Source of the DNA: Halobellus captivus
GTDB taxonomy: Archaea; Halobacteriota; Halobacteria; Halobacteriales; Haloferacaceae
Length of the DNA stretch: 64,000 nt
Assembly: GCF_007655485.1 (NCBI RefSeq)
Contig: NZ_VJXQ01000004.1
Location: 69,204-133,203 of the forward strand
Direction: 5' to 3'
The position numbers and the translations under genes were made by a program. Below, in pieces: positions 38,979 to 48,237 of the stretch (the first letter of the stretch is position 1; each line of letters opens with the position of its first letter). The notes below the pieces were generated by a model that saw only the letters and a program-made list of their open reading frames with translations, searched no databases and had not been told where the DNA came from.

Positions 38979-40217
38979 ATGACAGATCGATCTGAGACCG
39001 CCCAGCCGGATGACGGGGTGCCGAACCAGTCGGGCGGAACCGACTGGCGAACGGTCGGCCTCGTCGCCGGTGCGAGTCTCATCTCTACCGGACTGGCCGC
39101 CTACGAGATCGTTCCCGCGAGCGTGACGCCGCTCATTCAGGAGTCGCTGAACGTCAGTTCGACGGTCGCGGGGCTCCTCGTCAGCATTATGTTCGGCACG
39201 GCGGTCGTCGCGAGTCTACCCGCGGGGGCGCTGCTCGACCGCACGGACACGAGGCGAATGATGGCGCTCGCCGTGCTCGCGCTCTTCGTCGCCGGAATCT
39301 GGGGCTGGATCGCCGGACAGCGCGGCAGCTACTGGTCGGTGATAGCCTCGCGAGCGGTCGGCGGCATCGCCTACGTCGTCGTCTGGAACGCCGGGATCGA
39401 CATCGTCAGCCGGGCCGTAAGCGCCGACCACCGCGCGACCGCGGTCGGCATCTTCACCGCCAGCGGCCCGGTCGGGTTCGCGATCGGGCAGGCAACTGGC
39501 CCCCTCATCGCGGCGCGGTACGGCTGGCCCGCGATCTTCCTGGCATTCACCGGCGTCGCGCTCGCCGGGCTTCTCCTCTTCTGGCCGACGAGTCGCGGGC
39601 TGGGGCAGGCCCGCGGCGATGCGCCCTCGTTCGTCGATTTCACGTCCGTCCTCGGCAACAGAACGGTCTGGCTGGTCGGGTCTCTGGGGTTTCTCAGTTA
39701 CGCGCTGTATCTCTTCATCAACACCTGGGGGTCGTCGTACCTGACGCAAGAAATAGGGCTTTCGCTCGCAGTTAGCGGCGCGTTAGTCGCGGTCTTCCCG
39801 GCGGTCGGCGTGCTCTCGCGGATCAGCAGCGGACTCCTCTCGGACCGGGTGTTCGACGGCCGTCGGCAGCCCGTGTTGCTCGGATCGTTCGCCCTCGCTG
39901 CGCCCCTCGTGTTGGTGTTCACCCACCTCGGCTCGGTGTGGCTGCTCGTCGGCGTGCTCTTGGTATCCGGCTTCGCGATCCAGCTCACGCTCGGTCTCTC
40001 GTTCACCTACGTCCGCGAAGTCGTCGATCCGCACGTCGCCGCCACCGCGGTCGCGTTCCAGACCAGCGTCGGGCTCGCGGGCGCCTTTCTCTCCCCTATC
40101 GCCGGGGGCGCGGTGGTCGATAGCGCCGGATTCGACACCGCCTTCTTCCTCGTGGGATTGCTCGCGGTCGGTGGGTTCGTACTCGCGTGGCGCGCGCCCG
40201 AGCCGACGGCCGGGTAG
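38979..40217 (+). CDS. Major facilitator superfamily transporter
   Basis: The 412-aa protein has about 12 hydrophobic spans after an N-terminal soluble tail. GALLDRTDTRRMM after the second span is the typical MFS loop A motif. The substrate cannot be told. A TATA-like TTCTATAG near 38945-38951 lies about 30 bp before the ATG at 38979, supporting that start over the earlier ATG at 38973. Confidence 0.85.
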   Translation: MTDRSETAQPDDGVPNQSGGTDWRTVGLVAGASLISTGLAAYEIVPASVTPLIQESLNVSSTVAGLLVSIMFGTAVVASLPAGALLDRTDTRRMMALAVLALFVAGIWGWIAGQRGSYWSVIASRAVGGIAYVVVWNAGIDIVSRAVSADHRATAVGIFTASGPVGFAIGQATGPLIAARYGWPAIFLAFTGVALAGLLLFWPTSRGLGQARGDAPSFVDFTSVLGNRTVWLVGSLGFLSYALYLFINTWGSSYLTQEIGLSLAVSGALVAVFPAVGVLSRISSGLLSDRVFDGRRQPVLLGSFALAAPLVLVFTHLGSVWLLVGVLLVSGFAIQLTLGLSFTYVREVVDPHVAATAVAFQTSVGLAGAFLSPIAGGAVVDSAGFDTAFFLVGLLAVGGFVLAWRAPEPTAG

Positions 40218-40239
40218 GCTCGTCGGTGACTATCGATGA

Positions 40240-41424
40240 TCACTCGGCGCGATACAACAGCCCTCCCGCGAACAACAAGCAGACGACGAATCCGCTGAAC
40301 GCGACGTCATAGGTTGCGTACGTGGCGACGATCCCGACGTAGGCCGGTCCCAGTGCGTTCGCGCTGAGAAAGATGGCCCGAGCGGCGCCGAGGTCAGCGC
40401 CCATTCCCTCCGCTGGCGCGCCGTCGAGGATGATCGCGTCCGCCAGCGGGAAGCCCGCTTTATAGCCGAGTGCGAGGACCGCGATCGAGATCCAGATCGC
40501 GAGGTTCGAGGTGACGACGACGAGCGCGACAAGCGAAACCGCGGCCACGAGGAGCCCCGTGACGGCGATGCCCCGCCGAGAGAAGCGGTCACCGAGCGTT
40601 CCGGCGGCGGGTTTCACCGCGAAGCCGACGGCGAACACGATGGCGAACGTCAGGCCCGCGAGACTGGCCGAAAACCCCTTCGATTGCGCGAGGTACGCCG
40701 GTGCGAAATTGATGAATCCGCCGACCATAAAGTAAAACAGCGAAAACGCGGCGATCGTTTCGCGCTGCCGAGCGCTCTGAAGCAGCCGTCCCACCGTGCT
40801 CCGGAGTTCCAACGACGTGTCGCCGACGCGGTACGGTTCCCGCGTCATCGACGCGTAAACGGCTGTGAGCACTCCGAGGGCGAGGGCGACCGGGAAGAAC
40901 GGCGTCCGCCACGTCGCGTACGTGAGGGCGAGTACGGCGATCCCCGAGGAGACGAGCCCGCCGAGGTCGGTTCCGGCGGCGTAGATTCCGAGCGCGCGTC
41001 CCCGTTTCGCGGTGAATAGATCGGAGAGTAAAGCCCGCGAAGGGATCGCGAACAGCCCCTTGCCGATCCCGACGACCGTCGCCGCGACGAGAAACATCGC
41101 GAGACCGGTCGTCAGCCCGAGGAGAGCGAACCCCACAGCGAGTATGAGGAGTCCGGGGACGATGAGCGTCGTCCGGTTCCACCGATCCGAGTACTCTCCG
41201 CTCGGATACTGGACGAGCGCGTACGATCCCTGGAAGATTGCGAGGGCGATTCCGGCCGTCGCCTCGGTGATCCCCAGATCGGCGATGATCGTGGGGAGGA
41301 GCGGCGAGAGGAGATACCGCCCCGTCTGCAGCAGCGCCCACCCCACCGAGACGGTAACGAGCATCCGCCGCGCGTACCGCGTCGTCTCCGTCGTCGCTCC
41401 GGTCGATGTCGTCGAGGCCGTCAC
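40240..41424 (-). CDS. Major facilitator superfamily transporter
   Basis: The 394-aa, about 12-span protein converges with the previous MFS gene. The loop between spans 2 and 3 reads YPSGEYSDRWNRTTLI, and AAGTLGDRFSRRGIAV is the equivalent loop in the second half. The start codon is GTG. The two neighbouring MFS proteins are not obviously close copies. Substrate unknown. Confidence 0.85.
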   Translation of the reverse strand: MTASTTSTGATTETTRYARRMLVTVSVGWALLQTGRYLLSPLLPTIIADLGITEATAGIALAIFQGSYALVQYPSGEYSDRWNRTTLIVPGLLILAVGFALLGLTTGLAMFLVAATVVGIGKGLFAIPSRALLSDLFTAKRGRALGIYAAGTDLGGLVSSGIAVLALTYATWRTPFFPVALALGVLTAVYASMTREPYRVGDTSLELRSTVGRLLQSARQRETIAAFSLFYFMVGGFINFAPAYLAQSKGFSASLAGLTFAIVFAVGFAVKPAAGTLGDRFSRRGIAVTGLLVAAVSLVALVVVTSNLAIWISIAVLALGYKAGFPLADAIILDGAPAEGMGADLGAARAIFLSANALGPAYVGIVATYATYDVAFSGFVVCLLFAGGLLYRAE

Positions 41425-41507
41425 GTTCGGCGGTCGGTTCCGGACCGTAACGTGGGTTCCGATTCACGGTGACGATATGTGCCGACATCGAGGGCGAGTC
41501 TATCCCC

Positions 41508-43004
41508 TCATGACCGCCAAAACGAGGGCGTCAAGAGCACGAGCACGGGGATGATCTCGATTCGACCAAGCCACATCAAGAACACCATCACGAGTTTCGT
41601 CGACGTCGGGAACGGCTCGTAACTGGCGAGCGGACCGGCAATACCGAACGCGGGGCCGACGTTGAAGAACGTCGCCGCGACGGCGCTCATCGCCTCGAAC
41701 TCGGTGACCGCCACCTGGACGCGTGAGGCGTCGATCACGACGAACACCGTGCCGATGATGAAGAACACGAGGCTCACCAGCGTGTAGGCGTAGATGTCTC
41801 GGATGGTCTCCTCGTCGACGACCCGTCCGCTCAGCCGGACTGGACGGATCGCGCTCGGCGTCGTCGCCACGAAGAGGTCCCTGCGGAACGCCTTGATCAC
41901 GACGAGCCAGCGGAGGGCCTTGATCGAACAGGTTGTACTCCCGGCCATTCCGCCGGTGAACATCGCGACGAAGAGCAGGTGCTTCGCCGCGGGCGACCAG
42001 AGGTCGAAGTCGACGCTGGCGTAGCCCGTCGTCGTGACGATCGAGACGACCTGAAACAGCGAGTGGCGAATCGTTTCCTCGGCGGTGAGCGTGGGTGAAG
42101 CGCTGGTGAAGAGCACAGCCGCGGTTCCGGCGGTAAACACGCCCAGAATAGCGAGATAGAACCGGAATTCGTCGCTCCGGCGCAACCGCGAGAAATCTCC
42201 CTGGAGGACGAAGTACAGGAGGATAAAACTCGTCGCGCCGAGCGCCATAAACGGAATGACGGCCCACTGCACCGCCGGAGAGAACGCGGCCAGACTGTCG
42301 CCGCGAGGCGAGAAGCCGCTCGTCGAGACGGCGGTGAAGGCGTGTGCGACGGCGTCGAAGGGCGTCATCTCGGGGGCCAGACCGACGACCCGGAGTCCGA
42401 TGAGTACGAGGATCATCAGCGCCGTCAGACCCACGTACAGCTTCCATAGGAGTGCGGCCGTCTCGGAGATACGCGGTGTTAGCTTGTTCAGATCCTGTGT
42501 CTGCGTTTCAGTCTCCATCAGCTGTGCGCCACCGACGGACAGTTGTGACAGCAGCGCCGTCGCCAGCACCAAGATACCGAGGCCGCCGAGCCACTGCAGC
42601 GTCGACCGCCAGAGGTGGATGGCGCGAGAGTGCGCCTCGAAATCGACGATCACGGTTGCACCCGTCGTCGTGATCCCGCTCATACTCTCGAAGAGGGCGT
42701 TGGTCGGCGTGGCCAACGTGCCGTTTCCGGCGATGAGGAACGGAACGGTCCCCACGAGCGCGATGCTCAGCCACGTGAGCGCGACCATCAGGAACGCCTC
42801 TCTGGCCTGCAGGTCTCGCGTTTCCGGTAACCGTTCGAGCCCCGCGCCCACCGCCGCGGTGGCGATCATCGGCACGAGAAACGGAGTGACCGGCGTACCG
42901 TCGTAGAAGGCGAGGGCGAGCGGCAGCGAGAGCGGGACCCACAGCCACTTGAGGACTGTCCCCACGAGGCCGACGCTGACACGCCAGTCGACGCGAAGCG
43001 TCAT
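41508..43004 (-). CDS. trkH: TrkH-type potassium uptake membrane subunit
   Basis: The 498-aa protein has four repeated membrane-loop-membrane units. The pore-loop segments are MSGITTTGATV, AVSTSGFSPRG, VTTTGYASVD and AVAATFFNVGPAFG, which form the K+ selectivity filter. It imports K+, the main osmolyte of haloarchaea. The ATG at 43004 is chosen since the upstream frame is shadow sequence. No trkA regulatory gene is adjacent, so its NAD-binding partner must lie elsewhere. Confidence 0.9.
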   Translation of the reverse strand: MTLRVDWRVSVGLVGTVLKWLWVPLSLPLALAFYDGTPVTPFLVPMIATAAVGAGLERLPETRDLQAREAFLMVALTWLSIALVGTVPFLIAGNGTLATPTNALFESMSGITTTGATVIVDFEAHSRAIHLWRSTLQWLGGLGILVLATALLSQLSVGGAQLMETETQTQDLNKLTPRISETAALLWKLYVGLTALMILVLIGLRVVGLAPEMTPFDAVAHAFTAVSTSGFSPRGDSLAAFSPAVQWAVIPFMALGATSFILLYFVLQGDFSRLRRSDEFRFYLAILGVFTAGTAAVLFTSASPTLTAEETIRHSLFQVVSIVTTTGYASVDFDLWSPAAKHLLFVAMFTGGMAGSTTCSIKALRWLVVIKAFRRDLFVATTPSAIRPVRLSGRVVDEETIRDIYAYTLVSLVFFIIGTVFVVIDASRVQVAVTEFEAMSAVAATFFNVGPAFGIAGPLASYEPFPTSTKLVMVFLMWLGRIEIIPVLVLLTPSFWRS

Positions 43005-43026
43005 TGACGGCCTGTTTGCATCCGGC

Positions 43027-43824
43027 TCATAGGTTCGACGCGCTCTCTCCGCCGTCGATCGGAACCGCGACACCCGAGAGATACGCCGACAGCGGCGAGG
43101 AGAGGAAGGCGACCGTCCGCCCCAACTCCATCGGGTCGCCGATGCGACCGACGGGGATGTCACCGGCCCACTCCGTGATCCCGGCTTCGTAGGAGTCGTA
43201 TTTCCCCGTGCGAACGCCCTCCTCCACCAACGTCTCCACGCGGGGCGTCTCGTGGGTCCCCGGAAGCACCGCGTTCGCGCGAACGTCGGGGGCGAGTTCC
43301 TTCGAGAGCGTCTTCTCCAGGCCGACCACGCCCGCTCGAACGGCGTTCGAGAGGACGAGATCGTCCACCGCCTCCTTCACGCTCACCGACGCTATCGTCA
43401 CGATCGTCCCGTGATCGGAGTCTCTGAGGTGCGGCGCTGCGGCTCTGGCCGTTCTGACGACGCTCATTACGAGCAGGTCGAACGCGTCGTACCACTCCTC
43501 GTCGGTCGTTTCGAGAAACGGCTTCGCGGGCGGCCCGCCCGCGGACGTGACGAGGTGGTCGAGCGCGCCGAACTCCTCGACGGTCCGGGAGACGAGCGAC
43601 TCGATCGCGTCGGCGTCGGTCAGATCCGCGGCGTGTCCGATGACGGTGGCGCTTTCGGCCGCGTGAGCGCGAACGTCGTCGACGGCGGCCGCGAGTCGGT
43701 CCTCGTCCCGGCCGTTCATCACGACGTTCGCCCCCTCAGCGGCGAGTGCGCGCGCCGAGGCCTTCCCCAGGCCGCTACTCGACGCGGTCACCAGGGCCGC
43801 GTTGTCGTCGATCGCGAGATCCAT
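43027..43824 (-). CDS. SDR-family oxidoreductase with altered catalytic YxxxK
   Basis: The 265-aa Rossmann protein has the cofactor motif TASSSGLGKASA, where most SDRs have TGxxxGxG, and NAVLPGTHETPR near the C-terminus. At the catalytic position it reads SNAVRAGVVGLEKTL: Ser in place of the usual Tyr and Arg in place of Lys. It may use a variant mechanism, as some FabG-like subfamilies do, or act as a non-catalytic binder. The ATG at 43824 fits the fold. It lies 22 bp upstream of trkH on the same strand. Confidence 0.83.
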   Translation of the reverse strand: MDLAIDDNAALVTASSSGLGKASARALAAEGANVVMNGRDEDRLAAAVDDVRAHAAESATVIGHAADLTDADAIESLVSRTVEEFGALDHLVTSAGGPPAKPFLETTDEEWYDAFDLLVMSVVRTARAAAPHLRDSDHGTIVTIASVSVKEAVDDLVLSNAVRAGVVGLEKTLSKELAPDVRANAVLPGTHETPRVETLVEEGVRTGKYDSYEAGITEWAGDIPVGRIGDPMELGRTVAFLSSPLSAYLSGVAVPIDGGESASNL

Positions 43825-43888
43825 ACTCGTGGATGTCCCGGCGGGGACAAAAGCGTTGACAGTATCCTGGTTCGTCGTCACGCAAGCC

Positions 43889-45244
43889 CTATTTTTCAGA
43901 TGGATCCGTCTCGGGACGATCCAGTCCCGGAAGCACCGCCCGCGGGCTGTGACGACGGATCGTCAGCCCCAAGTTGACCGCGAAGACGCCGAAACCGAAC
44001 GTCGAGAGCACTCCACCGAGGAGCGTTGTCATCGACGCCGTGCCAGCGTCGACACCGGCACTCCCCATTGTCTCCGCGGCGACGAGCGCCGCGCCACCGA
44101 CGGACAGCGCGAGGAAGTCGATCCGCGCGAGCCGGTCGTCGTAGAGGTCGTCGATCATCGGGACCGGTTCGAACCCCAGACGGTCGCTGTAGCGGTGCAC
44201 CCAGACGATGAACGGGACGACGTGGTACAGGGTCCCGGCGACGACGAAACCGACGACGCCGAAGAGCAGGAGATGGACGCCCGCGGGGGCGCCGAAGGTC
44301 GCTGTCGGGTCAAGGGGAGCGGCGTACCAGGTCGGAAGCGTCAGCGCCGCCCACGCGACCGCCGCGACCGCGACGACGCCGTAGCGGCGAAGCATCGGGG
44401 TCCAGTCGACGCTCGTTTCGAGTACCCGCCGTCCGAGAACGACCCCCACCGCGGCGACACCGAAGACGACAAGGAGCGCACCGACGCGAGCCGCGGGCGC
44501 GTAGTCGAACAGCCGCCCGGCGGCGAGCGCGACCACCCCGACCGGATAGCCGACGGTTTCGATCCGTCGGAGGTGGATATCGATCCCGTGGAGCTCCGTC
44601 TGGGTGAACATCGTTCCGAGTTGGTAGAGCGCGCCGAAGACCGTCGTCAGAACCGCCCCGAACACCGCGAGCGTCGCGTGCGAACTGCGCAGCGTCGATT
44701 GCGTGATCGAAAGATCCGCGAGGACCGGTCGAACGTAGCCAACTGCGAGGACGAACCCGAACAGCGTCACGAGCAGAAAGAATCCGAGCGCCATCGCGAA
44801 ATGTCGCTCGGTCACGTCCCACGGGCGGACCCCGAGAAGCGTTCGCCCCACGTTGTAGAGGAAGATCCAGAACCCGGTGAGCATCACCAAACCGAACCCG
44901 GGCAGCCATACGTAGAACCCGCCGAGGAGACAGCCCGCGAATCCTGCGAGACCGAAGGCGACAGTCCACAGTTGGATCCTCGACAGCCGTCGCGAGTGCA
45001 GCGTCGTCCCCGACCAGACGGGCACGAACTGCGTCATCGCCCCCATTATCGTGAGACAGACCCAGCCGACGAGCGAGAGATGCACGTGGGCGAGCGGAGC
45101 CTGCCCGGGGAGTACGTCGAACGGCGAGAGGACGCCGACCACGACGCCTCCGAGGAGATACCCGAGCGCGACGACGAAGTGTCGCAGCGGGATCGCCATC
45201 GGCGGTTGCGTGTCCGTCTCGATGTCGGCGGGAATCGCGCCCAT
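43889..45244 (-). CDS. COX1/NnrS-like heme-copper-type membrane protein
   Basis: The 451-aa protein has about 12 membrane spans. Conserved histidines include AHVHLSLVGWV in an early span, SSHATLAVFG in the middle and TLYHVVPFIVWVHRYS late. This pattern resembles subunit I of heme-copper oxidases and NnrS-type proteins, but no partner subunits (CuA or cytochrome c) are encoded nearby. A palindrome shared with denitrification promoters (45282-45293) lies upstream, so it may work in anaerobic or nitrogen-oxide metabolism. The ATG at 45244 is chosen since upstream sequence overlaps the divergent cupin gene. Confidence 0.7.
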   Translation of the reverse strand: MGAIPADIETDTQPPMAIPLRHFVVALGYLLGGVVVGVLSPFDVLPGQAPLAHVHLSLVGWVCLTIMGAMTQFVPVWSGTTLHSRRLSRIQLWTVAFGLAGFAGCLLGGFYVWLPGFGLVMLTGFWIFLYNVGRTLLGVRPWDVTERHFAMALGFFLLVTLFGFVLAVGYVRPVLADLSITQSTLRSSHATLAVFGAVLTTVFGALYQLGTMFTQTELHGIDIHLRRIETVGYPVGVVALAAGRLFDYAPAARVGALLVVFGVAAVGVVLGRRVLETSVDWTPMLRRYGVVAVAAVAWAALTLPTWYAAPLDPTATFGAPAGVHLLLFGVVGFVVAGTLYHVVPFIVWVHRYSDRLGFEPVPMIDDLYDDRLARIDFLALSVGGAALVAAETMGSAGVDAGTASMTTLLGGVLSTFGFGVFAVNLGLTIRRHSPRAVLPGLDRPETDPSEK

Positions 45245-45281
45245 ACCCGACCTAACGGAGCCACGATCCTGGGTGTACACC

Positions 45282-45293
45282 CGAATATGTTCG
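45282..45293. promoter_or_regulatory. Denitrification-type palindrome, divergent COX1-like / cupin promoter
   Basis: CGAATATGTTCG is centred between the two divergent genes. TATA-like sequences lie about 12 bp (minus strand, near 45276) and 14 bp (plus strand, near 45302) from its centre, so one bound regulator could control both. Confidence 0.65.
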
Positions 45294-45331
45294 CAGGTAT
45301 CGTTAGGCGAATCGGCGGTCTCGGTTCGGAT

Positions 45332-45640
45332 ATGACGACAATAGCGCAGCTTCACGAACTCGACGGTGAGACGCACGCGAACGTGTTTCCAACCTCGGAG
45401 CCGAAGACCGTGCGGCTCACGCTCGAAGAAGGCGAGCGCGTCGATCCGCACCGCCACCCCGGCAGAGACATCGTGTGCTATCTGCTGGACGGCGCGATCG
45501 ACCTCGAACTCGACGGCGAGACGCATTCGTTGGAGGCGGGCGATATCGCCCGCTTCGAGGGCGAGCGAGAGATCTCACCGATCGCTCGGGAGTCGAGTAC
45601 GGCGCTGCTCGTTCTCGCTCGACGGCCGGATCAGGAGTGA
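45332..45640 (+). CDS. Small single-domain cupin protein
   Basis: The 102-aa protein is one cupin beta-barrel: RVDPHRHPGRDIVCYLLDG carries the first motif with two His, and HSLEAGDIARFEG the second. Cupins of this size bind a metal or small ligand; the role is unknown. It is divergent from the COX1-like gene, with a shared palindrome between them. The start at 45332 lies about 30 bp after a TATA-like element at about 45297-45304. Confidence 0.8.
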   Translation: MTTIAQLHELDGETHANVFPTSEPKTVRLTLEEGERVDPHRHPGRDIVCYLLDGAIDLELDGETHSLEAGDIARFEGEREISPIARESSTALLVLARRPDQE

Positions 45641-45709
45641 CGGAAGGACGTTCGAAAACGGACGAGCGCCGAGCGAAACGGGAGATGAGGTGGACTGTCA
45701 GGTGAGCAA

Positions 45710-46198
45710 TCAGTCGAGAAACCGATCGCTGACGTCTTCGTCGGGGATCATACACTGCTCCTTCCGGCCGAACCAGTCGTATCGGTTGTCGGCGATGAAC
45801 TCGTAGAGCCGATCTCGGATCGGTCGCGGAACCACGCGGCCGATACGGAGAAGACGGTACGGCCAGCCGAGCAGTTCGGCGATCCGGATCGCCGCGTCCG
45901 ACTTCGTGTGCGCGCTGTCGCCCTCGACGAGGACGATCGTTTCCAACTCCTCAATCGGGAGGCCGTGGTCGGCGAGAAGCGCTTTGCCCGCCGCAGACTG
46001 TAACGGCGCGAACCGCAGTCGGCCGTTGGGGTCGCGTGGGAGCAGAAACCCCACGACGCCGTTACAGAGGTTGCAGACCCCGTCGAACAGGACCACGGGA
46101 TTGTCGACCGGACGCGTCTCGTCGGTTGGTGGCGTCTCGTCGCTCGATCGTTCCTCGTCGCTCGGTCTCCCTCTGTCGGCCTCGTGATCAGTCACCAT
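45710..46198 (-). CDS. DCC-family thiol-disulfide oxidoreductase (DUF393)
   Basis: The 162-aa protein has an acidic N-terminal tail followed by VVLFDGVCNLCNGVVGFLL with the DxxCxxC motif that names the family. RLRFAPLQSAAGKALL and DAAIRIAELLGWPYRLLR are further family segments. These proteins are predicted redox enzymes of unknown substrate. The ATG at 46198 starts 1 bp after the stop of the DUF2071 gene, so the two are co-transcribed. Confidence 0.88.
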   Translation of the reverse strand: MVTDHEADRGRPSDEERSSDETPPTDETRPVDNPVVLFDGVCNLCNGVVGFLLPRDPNGRLRFAPLQSAAGKALLADHGLPIEELETIVLVEGDSAHTKSDAAIRIAELLGWPYRLLRIGRVVPRPIRDRLYEFIADNRYDWFGRKEQCMIPDEDVSDRFLD

Positions 46199-46199
46199 C

Positions 46200-46910
46200 T
46201 CACTGATCCTCCCCGCTCCGCGCGACCCGCTGGCTTCGCTCGGCCACGACATCCAGCCCCTGACTGTAGTAGTACACCGGTTCCTGTTCGGGGCGTTCGA
46301 ATCCGTCCGCGCGCAGGAGCGTGTCGGTCCCGACGCTCGCGTCCGCGGGATACACCGTCCACGGCTCGTGGCTCACGTCTGTGTACCGCAGCGAGCCGTC
46401 GGGTGCCTCGGTATAGAACCGGTAGCGTTCGACGAGAAACTCCGCCAGCGGGTCCGTGGGGGCCGCGAACGGTTCGCCCGTCGGCCAGTAGGTTGCGTCG
46501 TACGCGGCGGGACGGGAGCCCGGGTGGCGGCGACGACTCCTGAATTCGACTCTGCCGTCCGTCCGCTCCAGTGAGATCCGAGCGTAATAGTACGGTAAGT
46601 GGTGGAACAGCCGCGCGCCAACGACGCTCGCGAGGCCCTGTGCGTCGAGGCTGAAGAAGTAGACGCTCGGCACGCCGTCGCGGGTGACGTACGTCCGGAC
46701 GTTGATCTCGGGGAGCCGGACGCCGAGCACCTCGGGAACGCCTCTCGGCCTGACGGCGACGTTCGTGAACGGAATCACGGAAAGCCACGCCGACCCGTCG
46801 TGCTCGTCAGGATCCAACGCTGCGGGGAGGTGAGCGGCTATCAGCTCCGGATCGACCGGCCAGTTCTCGAACAACAGCTGCCGCCACCCCATCTCCAGCG
46901 GGATCACCAT
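46200..46910 (-). CDS. DUF2071-family protein (YqjF-like)
   Basis: The 236-aa protein has the family start MGWRQLLFENWPVDPELI and segments PEINVRTYVTRDGVPSVYFF and TYWPTGEPFAAP. Function is unknown. It pairs with the DCC-family gene, an arrangement of two small soluble proteins read as a bicistronic unit. No denitrification-type palindrome is seen at its promoter. Confidence 0.85.
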   Translation of the reverse strand: MVIPLEMGWRQLLFENWPVDPELIAAHLPAALDPDEHDGSAWLSVIPFTNVAVRPRGVPEVLGVRLPEINVRTYVTRDGVPSVYFFSLDAQGLASVVGARLFHHLPYYYARISLERTDGRVEFRSRRRHPGSRPAAYDATYWPTGEPFAAPTDPLAEFLVERYRFYTEAPDGSLRYTDVSHEPWTVYPADASVGTDTLLRADGFERPEQEPVYYYSQGLDVVAERSQRVARSGEDQ

Positions 46911-47002
46911 ACGCGTTCTCGGCGCTTCGCGGTGAAGTAGTTTTGGCGCTTATGGGGTTGTGAAACGCCAGTCCCCCGGAAGACTCGCTCGCTGCGATGT
47001 GA

Positions 47003-48076
47003 TCAGGCGGGTTCGGGATCGAAGATCGCCGGGCGATCTTCACCCTCCGCGCGGACGACCGCCATACATCCCTTGCGGGCGACCCGCGAGAGCGAGTGGT
47101 CCACGAGCTTGAAGTCGCCGGGGACCGGCGAGTTCATCGTCGCGATCGTCGTGCTCCCCGGCGGGACCTCCCTCGTCTGGATGTGGGTCTGTGGGTCCGT
47201 GCTGAGCGAGCCGTCCGGATAGAGCGTCTCCCAGACGCTGCCGATCGGATGGAAGCTACTCGCGAGGTTCGGGCCGCCGTCGACGAAGAACACCCGCACG
47301 GTCTCGTCGGTACCGGCCGTCACCGCGGGGCCGCGTCCCGCTGGCGTCCACGCATACTTCTCGCCGTTCATCAGCACGTACGTCGGTTCTTCCGCCCGCA
47401 TCGAGGCCATATCGAACTGGTGGTGACCCCCCTCACCCGCCGACCGGTTCGTGTAGAGTTCGTGCTGGCCGATGTAGATCTCGTGGTCCACCTCGGGCAT
47501 GCCTTCGGGCGGTTCGACGAGGATGATGCCGAACATCCCGGCGCTGATGTGCATATCCATATTGGCGACGGCGCAGTGGTAGATGTACGCGCCGGGGTAG
47601 GTCGCCCGAAATCGGAGTTCGACCGACTCGCCCGGTGCCGTCATCGTCGCCTCCGCGCCGCCGCCGGGTCCGGCGACCGCGTGGAAGTCGACGTTGTGCG
47701 GGAGCGAGTTCGCCTCGTCGTTCTCGAACGTCAGGTTCACCGTGTCCCCCTGACGCACGCGGATGAACGGCCCCGGAACCTGCCCGTTGTACGTCATATA
47801 CGTGAACGTGACGCCTTCCTCGACCTCGGCGGTCATCTCCTCCGAGCGGAGCGTCACGTCCACCTCCGCGGGCGAGTCTCGATCGATTGGATCCGGGATG
47901 TCGGTCGGATCGGCGGCGATCCTGTCGACGTCCACCGGCTTCGTTCCTGCCCCCTCCGTCGTTCGCGCTGCCGTCGATTGGTTCGCCGTCGGCGCGTTGC
48001 TAGCGCAGCCAGCGAGCGATGCAGCCCCCCCGAGGCCGAGGGCCTTGAGCGTCCGTCGACGAGTCGTAGCGAGCAT
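47003..48076 (-). CDS. nirK: Copper-containing nitrite reductase
   Basis: The 357-aa enzyme has a Tat signal (TRRRTLKALGLGG) and two cupredoxin domains. It reduces nitrite to nitric oxide outside the membrane. Type 1 copper ligands are His127 (SLPHNVDFH), Cys168 (IYHCAVANMDMH), His176 and Met181. Type 2 copper ligands are His132, His167 and a His in SSFHPIGS near 291. It belongs to the typical NirK length class. It is separate from norB (about 6 kb away), with surface-protein genes in between. A palindrome at 48157-48168 lies upstream. Confidence 0.93.
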   Translation of the reverse strand: MLATTRRRTLKALGLGGAASLAGCASNAPTANQSTAARTTEGAGTKPVDVDRIAADPTDIPDPIDRDSPAEVDVTLRSEEMTAEVEEGVTFTYMTYNGQVPGPFIRVRQGDTVNLTFENDEANSLPHNVDFHAVAGPGGGAEATMTAPGESVELRFRATYPGAYIYHCAVANMDMHISAGMFGIILVEPPEGMPEVDHEIYIGQHELYTNRSAGEGGHHQFDMASMRAEEPTYVLMNGEKYAWTPAGRGPAVTAGTDETVRVFFVDGGPNLASSFHPIGSVWETLYPDGSLSTDPQTHIQTREVPPGSTTIATMNSPVPGDFKLVDHSLSRVARKGCMAVVRAEGEDRPAIFDPEPA

Positions 48077-48156
48077 TTGCCTTCATCCTCCAGTTGGACG
48101 GACGAATCCGATCCGGGTATAACGGGACACCGATTACTTCTCCGATGTACACCGGG

Positions 48157-48168
48157 CGAACATATTCC
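48157..48168. promoter_or_regulatory. Denitrification-type palindrome upstream of nirK
   Basis: CGAACATATTCC has one mismatch to the palindrome consensus. Its centre is about 42 bp upstream of a minus-strand TATA-like GTTATACCC near 48116-48124, and about 86 bp from the nirK start. Confidence 0.55.
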
Positions 48169-48237
48169 GGAGGATATGTAACGCTACCTCCGGGAAAGAA
48201 TGGAAAATTGATCACCCATCGACGGAGAAGAGAGAAA

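Noticed and set aside
43802..45331. Long plus-strand open frame running antisense to the COX1-like gene into the cupin
   Set aside because: It is Arg/Glu/Asp-rich shadow sequence from the high-GC complementary strand. Only the last 102 codons, after the ATG at 45332, look like a real protein.
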